This document shows, piece after piece, positions 1 to 7,161 of a DNA stretch of 13,626 nt. The notes beneath the pieces were generated by a model, which saw nothing but the letters and a program-made list of their open reading frames with translations, ran no database searches and had not been told where the DNA came from. Each line of letters starts with the position of its first letter. Within the stretch, counting starts at the first letter, position 1. The stretch is from contig CAYMST010000125.1 in NCBI GenBank assembly GCA_964393115.1, forward strand, positions 1 to 13,626. The letters run 5' to 3'. Position numbers and translations under genes: made by a program. Source of the stretch: CAYMST01 sp964393115 (GTDB lineage: Bacteria > Bacteroidota > Bacteroidia > Cytophagales > Cyclobacteriaceae).

Positions 1-156
1 ATTAGAAAATCTATTCCATCCATAAATCACTTTGAAATAGACACTTAACACACGCGTATTGAATCACCATAGCACTGCTATGCCTCTTCAATATAAGCGT
101 CTCTTTCTTTGCACTTTATGGCTTCATTGCGATCTCTAGTACAAACCCCGGGTTAA
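1..156. mobile_element. MITE-like palindromic element, copy 1 (left end cut by the window)
   Basis: This stretch matches 3359-3514 base for base without gaps, with 13 differences by eye over 156 positions (~92% identity). It contains a nested hairpin: an inner perfect stem CATAGC / GCTATG around 69-83 inside an outer stem of ACGCGTATTGAA and TTCAATATAAGCGT. It ends on the right in CGGGTTAA (149-156), the same right end as copy 2. The left terminal arm lies outside the window, which begins about a dozen bases into the element. No reading frame is seen in it. It resembles a non-autonomous TTAA-targeting element; a structured extragenic repeat is the alternative. The first likely ATG of the S41 peptidase gene lies about 130 bases to its right. 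Confidence 0.7.
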
Positions 157-290
157 AAACAGTACCCAAAAAAAGTTTCTTGAAACATATAAAAGGATTT
201 ATCCTTTCGAAAAAACGGCAACACGCGAATAAGTGGTTTAATGTTTTTCATACCAATGCCTGTCTTAATGGGGGATTTCAAAGTAAAATA
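157..290. other. leader between element copy 1 and the S41 peptidase gene
   Basis: The stretch holds two small perfect inverted repeats, GTTTC/GAAAC at 175-186 and AAAGGA/TCCTTT at 192-207. The peptidase reading frame stays open back to a TTG at 180, but the in-frame residues encoded here (37) do not look like a signal peptide and would bury the real one. I therefore treat it as leader. I see no convincing promoter of the Bacteroidota type (TTG then TAnnTTTG). Confidence 0.35.
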
Positions 291-1595
291 ATGAAGTATA
301 GTCCGAAAATTGCATTGCCAAAGATAATTTCATTCTTGGCAGCTTGCAGCTTAGTCTTCTTAAGCTGTTCTCAGGAAAACTCAGAAGAATTAGAAGAATT
401 CGTAATTCTCGACAATAGACTCGACAGTGTCTATTTGATCGCCAAAGAAATATATTATTGGCAGGACCATCTGCCTAGCAAGGACAAATTCACACCTAAT
501 CAGTATGAGGCTCCAGGTGAAATACTACGAGCATTCCGATCATACAGTCCCGACCAAGTCGACCGTTGGAGTTTCGCGATTCCTTCAAACACTTGGAGGA
601 ACAGTACTCAAGGAACCATTGGAAACTTTGGCATTGGTTTAAAATTTCATAAAAATAACGATTTGAGAATCGCATGGGTTCATAGGCAATCCAGTGCCGA
701 CCAAATGGGATTGCACAGAGGTATGAGAGTCTTGAAGGTAAATGATATTGACGCATCGAATGAAAATGCTAAAGCCATCACCAGTATAATCAATGAAGAA
801 ACGGAAATAACACTGAAAGTAATATACCAAGAAGTCAGCCAGGAAATTAGTATCCGCAAAACAGTCTATCCGCAAAACCCTATATTGACATTTGAGGTTT
901 TCGAATATGAACAGCGTAAAGTGGGTTACCTGAATTTCTTTAGCTTCACCAGTAAAGTAGAGCGCCAACTCCCTGAGATATTTGCTTCAATTGCTCAAGA
1001 CGAAGTACCCCACTTAATTGTTGATCTCAGGTATAACGGAGGAGGTTTTTTGAACGTAATGGAAGCGCTTGCGAGTCATATTATCCCGGAAGAATATGTG
1101 AGTGAAATTATGTATCAAAAAGATCACAATAAAGTATATCAAGATTTCGACTCCAAAGTGTTTTTTACCGCAGTAAGCAATCCTAGCCCTATCAAAAAAG
1201 TGAGTTTTATCACTACCAGTAGAACTTCATCAGCCAGTGAAATGTTAATACAAATTCTAAAGCCCTACATGGAAGTCAATGTGATCGGACAACAAACTGA
1301 TGGTAAGCTAATGGGCATGTATAATGTTCCATATGATGGCCACATACTCTCTCCCATTTCATTTCGCATAACAAATGTGTTAGGTCATCATGATAACTTC
1401 CTTGGTTTGTCACCTGATATATTCGAGATCGACGATTTAGAACACGACTTCTCGCTGGATGAAGCATGCATTAAGCGTGCGCTGAGTGCTGAACCGCATC
1501 CAAATCAAAATAATAGGTTAGCGACGCAAAACTTCCCACTTATAGTTGAATCTCACCAGCTCATATCGGGAGCAATGGCACCATGGCGTCAGTGA
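291..1595 (+). CDS. S41 family peptidase lipoprotein with PDZ-like domain
   Basis: Predicted 434-residue serine peptidase of the C-terminal-processing/tricorn-like S41 family, acting outside the inner membrane. ATG 291 is chosen because it starts a lipoprotein signal peptide ending in FLSC (Cys26, followed by SQENSEE); LAAC at Cys19 is a second possible lipobox. A PDZ-like region lies at about residues 113-190 (GNFGIGLKF onward). The catalytic domain spans about 211-353, with IVDLRYNGGG near 243-252, the nucleophile Ser314 in TSSASE and Lys339 in TDGK. The Ser-Lys spacing of 25 is that of characterised family members, so it should be active. It heads a three-gene cluster whose next gene overlaps its stop. 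The substrate is unknown. A role in trimming a secreted or envelope protein handled by the neighbouring membrane proteins is inference from position only. Confidence 0.88.
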   Translation: MKYSPKIALPKIISFLAACSLVFLSCSQENSEELEEFVILDNRLDSVYLIAKEIYYWQDHLPSKDKFTPNQYEAPGEILRAFRSYSPDQVDRWSFAIPSNTWRNSTQGTIGNFGIGLKFHKNNDLRIAWVHRQSSADQMGLHRGMRVLKVNDIDASNENAKAITSIINEETEITLKVIYQEVSQEISIRKTVYPQNPILTFEVFEYEQRKVGYLNFFSFTSKVERQLPEIFASIAQDEVPHLIVDLRYNGGGFLNVMEALASHIIPEEYVSEIMYQKDHNKVYQDFDSKVFFTAVSNPSPIKKVSFITTSRTSSASEMLIQILKPYMEVNVIGQQTDGKLMGMYNVPYDGHILSPISFRITNVLGHHDNFLGLSPDIFEIDDLEHDFSLDEACIKRALSAEPHPNQNNRLATQNFPLIVESHQLISGAMAPWRQ

Positions 1596-2809
1596 TGATC
1601 GGGTCACCAATAGATTCATTGACATTTGTAGGTATTATTCGAAAGGCTATGCCGCATTTACTCATTGTTTTTATATTGACCATAGGGCATCTCCCATATT
1701 CCACTTATTACAAGGCAGAACTAAACCTCTTCTTCTTGCTAATCATAGGCATCACATTTAGTATCAATTGGAAATACCTGTGGCACGCATTACCTGAAAA
1801 CAGTACGGAAAAGTCATTTCTCATATTACTTATCTACCTATTAATCAACGGACTAACAACAAACAAAGCCTCTAACCAGGTCACTAACTTGATTCTTCAA
1901 ACGCTTTTATTGTTTTTTAGTCTGAAAATCAGTTTAAAGCATTGCAGAGCAGAGAATTTATACACCACCGTTTTAGGACTTTCAACGATAATACTATTTG
2001 TTGAATGTGCATTTTGTGTGATGCAATACTTAGGAAAAAGCACGAACATAAACGGTAGGTATCTCATTGGTGGAATCTCTGGACATCCTGGCATTACCAT
2101 GTGCTCTACAGTTCTTCCCATGAGTTTAGTCGTTCCGGGAAATCTATTTCAAAACCCTAAATCACGAACAAAACTAATTTTTTCGTTAACCTTATTATTG
2201 ATGACCTTAGCTCTAGCCGTTTTTCTTAAATCCAGGGCTTCAGTCGCTGTTATCGTTGTAGTCTTAGGGGTCCATTTATACCGAACTGTCAAAATAGCGC
2301 CAATATGGAAGAGGAAAATTATCCCTTTGACGGGATTAGCTTTCATTTCAGGCTTGGCGGTCCTTAAATTCAACTCGACGCTTGGTCGACTATCTATATG
2401 GAAAAAGTGTATTTCAATACTATCTGATACCCCAATGTTCGGAAGAGGCCTTGGTAATTTTATTGCTGAATTTAATAATTACCAGCGTGGTTATTTTTCG
2501 GCTAACCAACATTTACTCCACGACAAGTCAGCGGAATATACTTCAATGGCTTACAATGATTTCTTGGAAATAGGAGTAGAAACAGGGGGCATTGGTATGT
2601 TGCTATTGATGATAACATTTGGCGGTTTTTTCAAAAACCAATCGAACCTCTCACGTGCAAGCTCCCCTTTTACTACTTTTTATTCTGGAATAGCTTTAGT
2701 TATTATCATGCTCACGTGGTCACTTATCAAAACGACTTACTTCCTAAGCTTTTTCACATTAATTATAATTCTCAGCAATAAGTCCCATGAACTCAAAAAC
2801 AATCACTAA
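1583..2809 (+). CDS. O-antigen ligase / Wzy-like polytopic membrane protein
   Basis: Predicted 408-residue inner-membrane protein with roughly ten or more hydrophobic segments. The family signature is in the C-terminal half: SRAS at 217-220, then GRLSIWKK at 268-275, FGRGLGNF at 286-293 and YNDFLEIGVETGGIG at 324-338. This matches the Wzy_C pattern of O-antigen ligases and polymerases, in which a large periplasmic loop transfers an undecaprenyl-linked glycan to an acceptor. It overlaps the peptidase gene. A second ATG at 1595 overlaps its TGA as TGATG and is an equally good, coupled start. In Bacteroides-type homologues known to me this domain continues into C-terminal TPR repeats; here the TPR part is a separate overlapping gene. 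The real acceptor could be lipid A core, a protein or a peptide, and the sequence does not decide. Confidence 0.8.
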   Translation: MASVMIGSPIDSLTFVGIIRKAMPHLLIVFILTIGHLPYSTYYKAELNLFFLLIIGITFSINWKYLWHALPENSTEKSFLILLIYLLINGLTTNKASNQVTNLILQTLLLFFSLKISLKHCRAENLYTTVLGLSTIILFVECAFCVMQYLGKSTNINGRYLIGGISGHPGITMCSTVLPMSLVVPGNLFQNPKSRTKLIFSLTLLLMTLALAVFLKSRASVAVIVVVLGVHLYRTVKIAPIWKRKIIPLTGLAFISGLAVLKFNSTLGRLSIWKKCISILSDTPMFGRGLGNFIAEFNNYQRGYFSANQHLLHDKSAEYTSMAYNDFLEIGVETGGIGMLLLMITFGGFFKNQSNLSRASSPFTTFYSGIALVIIMLTWSLIKTTYFLSFFTLIIILSNKSHELKNNH

Positions 2810-3341
2810 CGTTTTTATACGCATAGGGATAGTTGCCACTATGTATTATTTGGTCGATGTTAATTTAAATCATCACAGTTCCAGGTTGAAGTATGAAAAA
2901 GCTTTACAAGCTTTCCTAAGAAGAGACACTCCAGAGATGCTATCACACCTGAGAAGCGCATACATAATGGATAAGAATAATAAGTTTATTAATGAGACTT
3001 ATTGCAAGACCCTAGCTAAACACAACGAGAAAGGGGCTATTCAAACCTTAAAAGAAATAATATCACAAAGTCCTCACCCCAATTACTTTGTAGCCCTAGG
3101 TAGAAATTACCTAAGGAACGAAAAATTTGACTCCGCCGACTATTGTTTCACTCAGGCGCATTATGCTCAACCATTTTTGCTCACCCCATTGTACTGGAAA
3201 GCCAAAAATTTTTACGCTCAGGGCGATAACGCTAGTGGAGACTCAATAGCCCTGGTGGTGATTAATAAAAAACCTAAAGTAAAATCTGCATCGACGATCC
3301 TATTAAAGCAGCGACTAAAGAAAATGTTAAAAAACAGTTAA
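2787..3341 (+). CDS. membrane-anchored TPR protein, partner of the ligase-like protein
   Basis: 184 residues: a hydrophobic segment at about 10-26 (signal anchor), then helical repeats from about 34 to 160 that read as TPR units, for example around HPNYFVALGRNYLRNEKF (97-114) and FLLTPLYWKAKNFYAQGD (130-147). The basic tail with KPKVKSAST near 162-170 resembles the end of fused ligase-TPR proteins of Bacteroides as I remember them. That supports reading this as the detached C-terminal half of such a protein. It overlaps the upstream gene by 23 bases, so translation is probably coupled. It likely sits in the periplasm and binds protein partners. The stop codon lies immediately before a palindromic mobile-like element. 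The TPR call is by pattern and the repeats are degenerate. Confidence 0.72.
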   Translation: MNSKTITNVFIRIGIVATMYYLVDVNLNHHSSRLKYEKALQAFLRRDTPEMLSHLRSAYIMDKNNKFINETYCKTLAKHNEKGAIQTLKEIISQSPHPNYFVALGRNYLRNEKFDSADYCFTQAHYAQPFLLTPLYWKAKNFYAQGDNASGDSIALVVINKKPKVKSASTILLKQRLKKMLKNS

Positions 3342-3514
3342 TTAAACCCGAAATTTGCATTAGAAAATCTATTCCATCCATAAATCACTCTGAAGTAGAC
3401 ACTTAACACACGCTTATTGAATTACCATAGCGCTGCTATGCCGCTTCAATATAAGCGTCTCTTTATTTGCACTTTATGGCTTCATTACGATCTCTAATGC
3501 AAAATTCGGGTTAA
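3342..3514. mobile_element. MITE-like palindromic element, copy 2 (complete)
   Basis: This is a complete copy bounded by TTAA on both sides (3342-3345 and 3511-3514). Its terminal inverted repeats are ACCCGAAATTTGCATTAGA on the left and, read on the minus strand, CCCGAATTTTGCATTAGAGA on the right. The centre folds as a nested hairpin: ACGCTTATTGAA (3410-3421) with TTCAATATAAGCGT (3445-3458), enclosing CATAGC (3426-3431) and GCTATG (3435-3440). It carries no gene. Size, terminal repeats and TTAA ends fit a miniature inverted-repeat transposable element; TTAA is the target of piggyBac-like and some IS1380-type enzymes, but the parent family is not shown here. It could also serve as a transcription terminator for the three-gene cluster, whose last stop is at 3339-3341. 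Confidence 0.72.
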
Positions 3515-4067
3515 ATAATGATCGGCACTATTTGACCTGGTCACTAAAAAATAAACACCTGAAGGCAGAAAAAATATATCAACGGTGTTTTGACCGGAGG
3601 CAGTTGACTAAAGTGATTTTCCACTGATACTAAGAATGAACATATGATCAATCAATAGAACATCGTGAATGGTTAAGTTGGTGTTAGCAAGGTTTGGATA
3701 ATGGCTTAACCTCTTACTATTGCTGCTTACATTTGAAATAGGTTCACCCTCTTCAGTTACGGTGACAGCCTATTTAGAAGTGGTGTCATTCCGTATCTGT
3801 AGATTCTTCTCGATAATACTATATGTGCATAGTCACATCACTGTCCCATGCCCATACAGCTGACAAACCTTTAGCTAACTGTACATCGCAGGTTGCATCA
3901 TCAACGAAGTAGCCGTTTCAACCATCATAGTTTCCCTCATCAGTCATCCCTCCACTCTGATCAAGTGACGGACATAGATAGACTTAAGGTACCAATAAAG
4001 CCAATAACGTATAAACCACAAGAATTAATAGAGTCGTTTATACATTCGACCAACTCATTTTTTTCAT
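3494..4067 (-). pseudogene. decayed small secreted protein with T9SS C-terminal sorting domain
   Basis: Reading the minus strand from ATG 4067 gives MKKMSWSNV, a stop, then a hydrophobic stretch TLLILVVYTLLALLVP (signal peptide), another stop, then VYLCPSLDQSGGMTDEG and, after a TGA at 3918-3920, NGYFVDDATCDVQ ... AVWAWDSDV up to a TAG at 3819. The reading then shifts frame. The other frame has a TAG at 3770-3772, then VTVTEEGEPIS, HYPNLANTNLTIHDV and ISGKSL, a TAG at 3608-3610, then STASGQNTVDI and LPSGVYFLVTRSNSADHYL. The last part has the YPNP-like start, SGK and LPSGVYF marks of a type A T9SS sorting domain. The terminal codons and TAG 3494-3496 lie inside the right arm of element copy 2. 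The protein was ~190 residues long. The mature domain is not recognised. Confidence 0.72.
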
Positions 4068-4277
4068 AATAATTGAATTTCGATTTTTAAATTCAATTTA
4101 TAAGTAACCATCCGAATGAGTTTCTTACACTTGTTCTAAAAAAAAATCAGATGCTTTATATGGTTACTGCATTCTAACCTATGTTCAAACAACAATTTCA
4201 AAACCAATCAATAACCATTCCTTAAAGATTTCTCTTTTTGATGCCAAAACTTTAGCATCATTGACTAGATTTCTATC
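4068..4277. promoter_or_regulatory. divergent intergenic region with inverted repeats
   Basis: This gap separates the start of the pseudogene (minus) from the adenylate cyclase gene (plus). It holds a perfect 10-base inverted repeat AATTGAATTT / AAATTCAATT at 4071-4080 and 4089-4098, placed directly upstream of the pseudogene's ATG. It also holds a 6-base repeat TGATGC / GCATCA at 4239-4244 and 4255-4260, 17 bases before the cyclase ATG. Either could be an operator or a transcript hairpin. There is no recognisable promoter consensus, so the assignment is tentative. Confidence 0.3.
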
Positions 4278-5345
4278 ATGAAGTTGATGCGCTCCCAATT
4301 CTATAAAATAGCTTGGATCACCTTTGCTTGGTTACTGGTATCACTTTTTAAGTTTATGATTACCTATGGAGCGATTATTGACCTCGAGCTTTACGAGCAA
4401 GTAGATGCTTTAACTCCTTTTAAAACAAGTATTCTTACGGGGATACTCGCAGGGATTTTAGGAGGGACAACCATGGTTTTTCTTTGGGAAAAATGGATTA
4501 GATCAAAACCATATGGGTGGACTATCAGGAATATATGCATCTCTTATATCTTGATATTCACGGTGATAGCATATTTTTCCAATGCCTTCTATCAAAGTCA
4601 AATGCTTGATGTAGCACTATTCGACAGTCACATTTTATTCATTGCCGCTCAGCGCCTTACTTATGCTACCACGTTAATACCTTTTACTACCTGGTTAATA
4701 GTGGTGGTATTGACGGTCATCACCTTACAAGTCAATGATAAATATGGCCCTGGTGTTTTCATTAAGTTTTTAATGGGGCGTTATTTCAACCCTAAGAGAG
4801 AACAGCGAATTTTTATGTTTCTAGATTTACGTGCCTCTACTTCTATCGCGGAAAGACTTGGTGAAAGAGATTACTTCTTTTTTTTGAAGGACACATTCAG
4901 GTATGCCACTCCTGCTATTCTAAAGTCAAAAGGTGAAATCTATCAATATGTTGGAGATGAGATTGTCATTAGCTGGGAACTTGATAACGGTATTAAGAAT
5001 TTGAATTGTATCCAGTGTTATTTTAATATCCGAGAAGACTTAAAAGATCAAAAAGTGTACTTTCAGGAGCGATATAATGAATATCCTGAATTCAAAGCAG
5101 GTATTCATTACGGACATGTGATGGCAGGGGAATTGGGTGTAGTAAAGCGAGAAATAGCGTTCTCGGGGGATGTCTTGAACACAACCGCCAGAATTCAGTC
5201 CAAATGCAATGAGTTGGGAACAGACTTTCTTGCCTCTGATGATGTTGTGCAACTTCTCAAGCCCACTGGTGTTTACCAGCCAACAAGAATTGGAGAAATT
5301 GAACTTCGCGGGAAAAAAGACCCCATAACTTTGTTTACCGTATAA
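4278..5345 (+). CDS. membrane class III adenylate cyclase
   Basis: Predicted 355-residue enzyme that makes cAMP from ATP. Residues 1-150 contain four hydrophobic segments (about 11-31, 51-70, 86-103 and 128-151), forming a small membrane-sensor-like domain. The class III cyclase domain runs from about 176 to 355. The metal-binding aspartates are Asp183 (FLDLRAST) and Asp227 (YVGDEIV). Lys218 (SKGE) and Asp298 (SGDVLNTTARI) are the pair expected for adenine rather than guanine. Asn301 and Arg305 are the transition-state residues. All expected catalytic residues are therefore present. The ATG at 4278 is favoured as the longest; ATG 4287 is possible. It appears to be a single-gene unit. What its membrane domain senses is unknown, and no cAMP-binding regulator is visible in the window. 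Confidence 0.88.
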   Translation: MKLMRSQFYKIAWITFAWLLVSLFKFMITYGAIIDLELYEQVDALTPFKTSILTGILAGILGGTTMVFLWEKWIRSKPYGWTIRNICISYILIFTVIAYFSNAFYQSQMLDVALFDSHILFIAAQRLTYATTLIPFTTWLIVVVLTVITLQVNDKYGPGVFIKFLMGRYFNPKREQRIFMFLDLRASTSIAERLGERDYFFFLKDTFRYATPAILKSKGEIYQYVGDEIVISWELDNGIKNLNCIQCYFNIREDLKDQKVYFQERYNEYPEFKAGIHYGHVMAGELGVVKREIAFSGDVLNTTARIQSKCNELGTDFLASDDVVQLLKPTGVYQPTRIGEIELRGKKDPITLFTV

Positions 5346-5524
5346 AAGCTTTACTCTGTTCTTTCGATTTGTACAGATAAAAACACATTCGCCAAAACAA
5401 GTCTTTTTATACGAAAAAAGGCAAGTTAAAAACTACTTATACAACTGATTATCAACCCAAAAAATCAGCTCATCAAAAATTTACTTTTCCTCTTCTTTTT
5501 TCCTATCCCACGTTGCTTATTCAA

Positions 5525-5556
5525 GATACCTACAAAATGGAGTTGTGGTAGGTATC
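5525..5556 (+). promoter_or_regulatory. perfect 9-base inverted repeat upstream of FG-GAP lipoprotein 1
   Basis: GATACCTAC at 5525-5533 and GTAGGTATC at 5548-5556 are perfectly complementary around a 14-base spacer, ending 43 bases before the ATG at 5600. There is no following T-run in either direction, so it is not a good intrinsic terminator. It fits an operator or a 5'-leader hairpin. The second paralogue has no equivalent at the same place. The rest of 5346-5599 is AT-rich with no gene and no clear promoter. Confidence 0.35.
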
Positions 5557-5599
5557 AAAACAACATTACTTCGCCGCTTCATTAACTAACACGTAAATC

Positions 5600-6997
5600 A
5601 TGAAGATTATAAGAATTGTATTTCCTTTAATTTTAATCACATTGGCGAGTTGTTCCGATCAAATATTGGAGGAAAGTCAAGACCCGTCATCCGAAACGGA
5701 GAGCGGATGGATAACAACGAACGGGCTAAATGCACAACTAGAGGTAGAGAATGCCATAAAAACCCGGTACCAGGGATTTACGGTTACCATACCTCAAGTA
5801 CTCGTTTGGATAAACCCTAATATGGCAACGGAATGGAGAGAAGCCTCTGAAGTAGCTATTTTTAGATGGAACCAGCAGCTAGAAAAGATCAAGTTCGGAC
5901 TTACAACCAACCGAAGTGCCGCTGACATCGAAATCCTTTATGATTCTCAGGAGACTGAGGCTGCTTTTTCAAGTTCAGTTCCCCTGGATGGCAATATACT
6001 GACTAGTTCACCCAGTAGTCAATTTCCTTCTAATGGTCAGCCGGTGAGAAAGCTATGGATTAACCCTGATTTTAACCAATGCTCATCAGGACAGACTACT
6101 GACATCAGAGTTGCTGGAGTTCAACACATCCTGGGCATTAATATTGGATTTGTGAACATCAATAATACCAATGAAGGAATAGAAGTACCAGGAGTTCCTG
6201 ATAATCCGAATTCAATTTTTGCCTTTAATAGAGCCTGTGATAGAAATAGAGACTTCTCTGCGCAAGATATTCAAGCCATTAAAGTACTTTATGGCGCTGA
6301 CGAATACTTACCTGGTGACTGGAATGGAAGTAGCACGAATAGAGATGATGTGGCATTCAGAATTGGGAATAGAATTAATATTGATATCGACTTAGATGGG
6401 GATATAGATATTTCATTCACTTACGGCACTGGAAATTTAGAGGACCAATATCTCGTCGGTGATTGGAACGGCGACGGAAGAGATGATATTGCCATCAGAA
6501 GAGGTAATCTTATCGCCATGGGCTTTGACTTGAATGGGTCTGCTGAATTTTCCTTCAGATATGGATTTGGTAACGGAGAAGATGACTATTTATCAGGTGA
6601 CTTCAATGGTGATGGTGTAGATGATATTGCGGTAAGACGTGGTAACCAAATTATCGTTACTTACGATTTTAATAGTGGTGGACCTCTAACGGTATTCCGA
6701 TATGGACTTGGTAACAGTGAAGACGATTACTTGACAGGAGACTGGAACGGCAACGGCACAGATGGTATTGCAATCAGAAGAGGAAGACTAATAGCCTATT
6801 CAAATGATTTAAACGGAACCGCAGAAGGTTCTTTTAACTTTGGAGGTGGAGATGATGACTTCCAATACTTCACCGGCGACTTTGACGGTGATGGACAAGA
6901 TGATATTGCGAGCGTAAACAATGGTACGTTTTCGGCTTCTACAAACTTGAATACATCACCGGAAATCACCGTAAACCTTGGAACAGGACTAAAATAA
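5600..6997 (+). CDS. lipoprotein: degenerate M57-like metallopeptidase domain plus five FG-GAP/VCBS repeats (paralogue 1)
   Basis: 465 residues. The signal peptide ends in lipobox LASC (Cys18) followed by SDQ, so it is lipid-anchored in the envelope, possibly surface-exposed. Residues ~45-235 follow the layout of M57 'dual-action HEIGH' metallopeptidases: WNQQLEKIKF, FPSNGQPVRKLWIN, a helix, then VPGVPDNPNSIF and FSAQDIQAIKVLYG. Where family members have HEIGHCIGFRH, this protein has HILGINIGFVN (176-186). The catalytic Glu and two zinc His are lost, so it should be inactive as a peptidase. Residues 236-465 are five tandem ~45-residue repeats, each starting Y(L/F)xGD(W/F)(N/D)G, with DxNGDGxDD-type calcium-binding loops, as in FG-GAP/VCBS beta-propeller-like or adhesive domains. 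A binding or scaffold role is inferred. Its paralogue is at 10939. A strong terminator follows. Confidence 0.82.
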   Translation: MKIIRIVFPLILITLASCSDQILEESQDPSSETESGWITTNGLNAQLEVENAIKTRYQGFTVTIPQVLVWINPNMATEWREASEVAIFRWNQQLEKIKFGLTTNRSAADIEILYDSQETEAAFSSSVPLDGNILTSSPSSQFPSNGQPVRKLWINPDFNQCSSGQTTDIRVAGVQHILGINIGFVNINNTNEGIEVPGVPDNPNSIFAFNRACDRNRDFSAQDIQAIKVLYGADEYLPGDWNGSSTNRDDVAFRIGNRINIDIDLDGDIDISFTYGTGNLEDQYLVGDWNGDGRDDIAIRRGNLIAMGFDLNGSAEFSFRYGFGNGEDDYLSGDFNGDGVDDIAVRRGNQIIVTYDFNSGGPLTVFRYGLGNSEDDYLTGDWNGNGTDGIAIRRGRLIAYSNDLNGTAEGSFNFGGGDDDFQYFTGDFDGDGQDDIASVNNGTFSASTNLNTSPEITVNLGTGLK

Positions 6998-7019
6998 CCA
7001 ATACATTATTCCCAAAAAG

Positions 7020-7064
7020 GGCAGCACATCATGATTAATCATGATGTGCTGCCAATATTTTTGT
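7020..7064 (+). terminator. strong Rho-independent terminator after FG-GAP lipoprotein 1
   Basis: A perfect 16-base stem, GGCAGCACATCATGAT pairing with ATCATGATGTGCTGCC, has a 2-base centre (7020-7053) and is followed by AATATTTTTG. It begins 22 bases after the stop of the FG-GAP gene and separates it from the SOUL-family gene. The perfect dyad would also be an unusually symmetric binding site, but the position and T-run favour a terminator. Confidence 0.8.
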
Positions 7065-7161
7065 CTATCAAATCTCCTAAAGCAAATAATGAGTGATAAA
7101 AAACCTTTCATTTTCAAATCCCATATGGTAAACATTTCTTGCCATAGCCGGTTTGGTAACC

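Noticed and set aside
180..290. N-terminal extension of the S41 peptidase from TTG 180
   Set aside because: It would place 37 polar residues before an obvious lipoprotein signal peptide that starts at ATG 291.
5403..5420. AT hairpin CTTTTT/AAAAAG after the adenylate cyclase gene as a terminator
   Set aside because: The stem is only A-T pairs apart from one, and no T-run follows. Such repeats are expected by chance in this AT-rich spacer.
6302..6994. FG-GAP repeats as a DNA tandem repeat or CRISPR-like array
   Set aside because: The periodicity (~135-145 bases) is in frame and conserved at protein level only. It is a coding repeat, not a DNA array.
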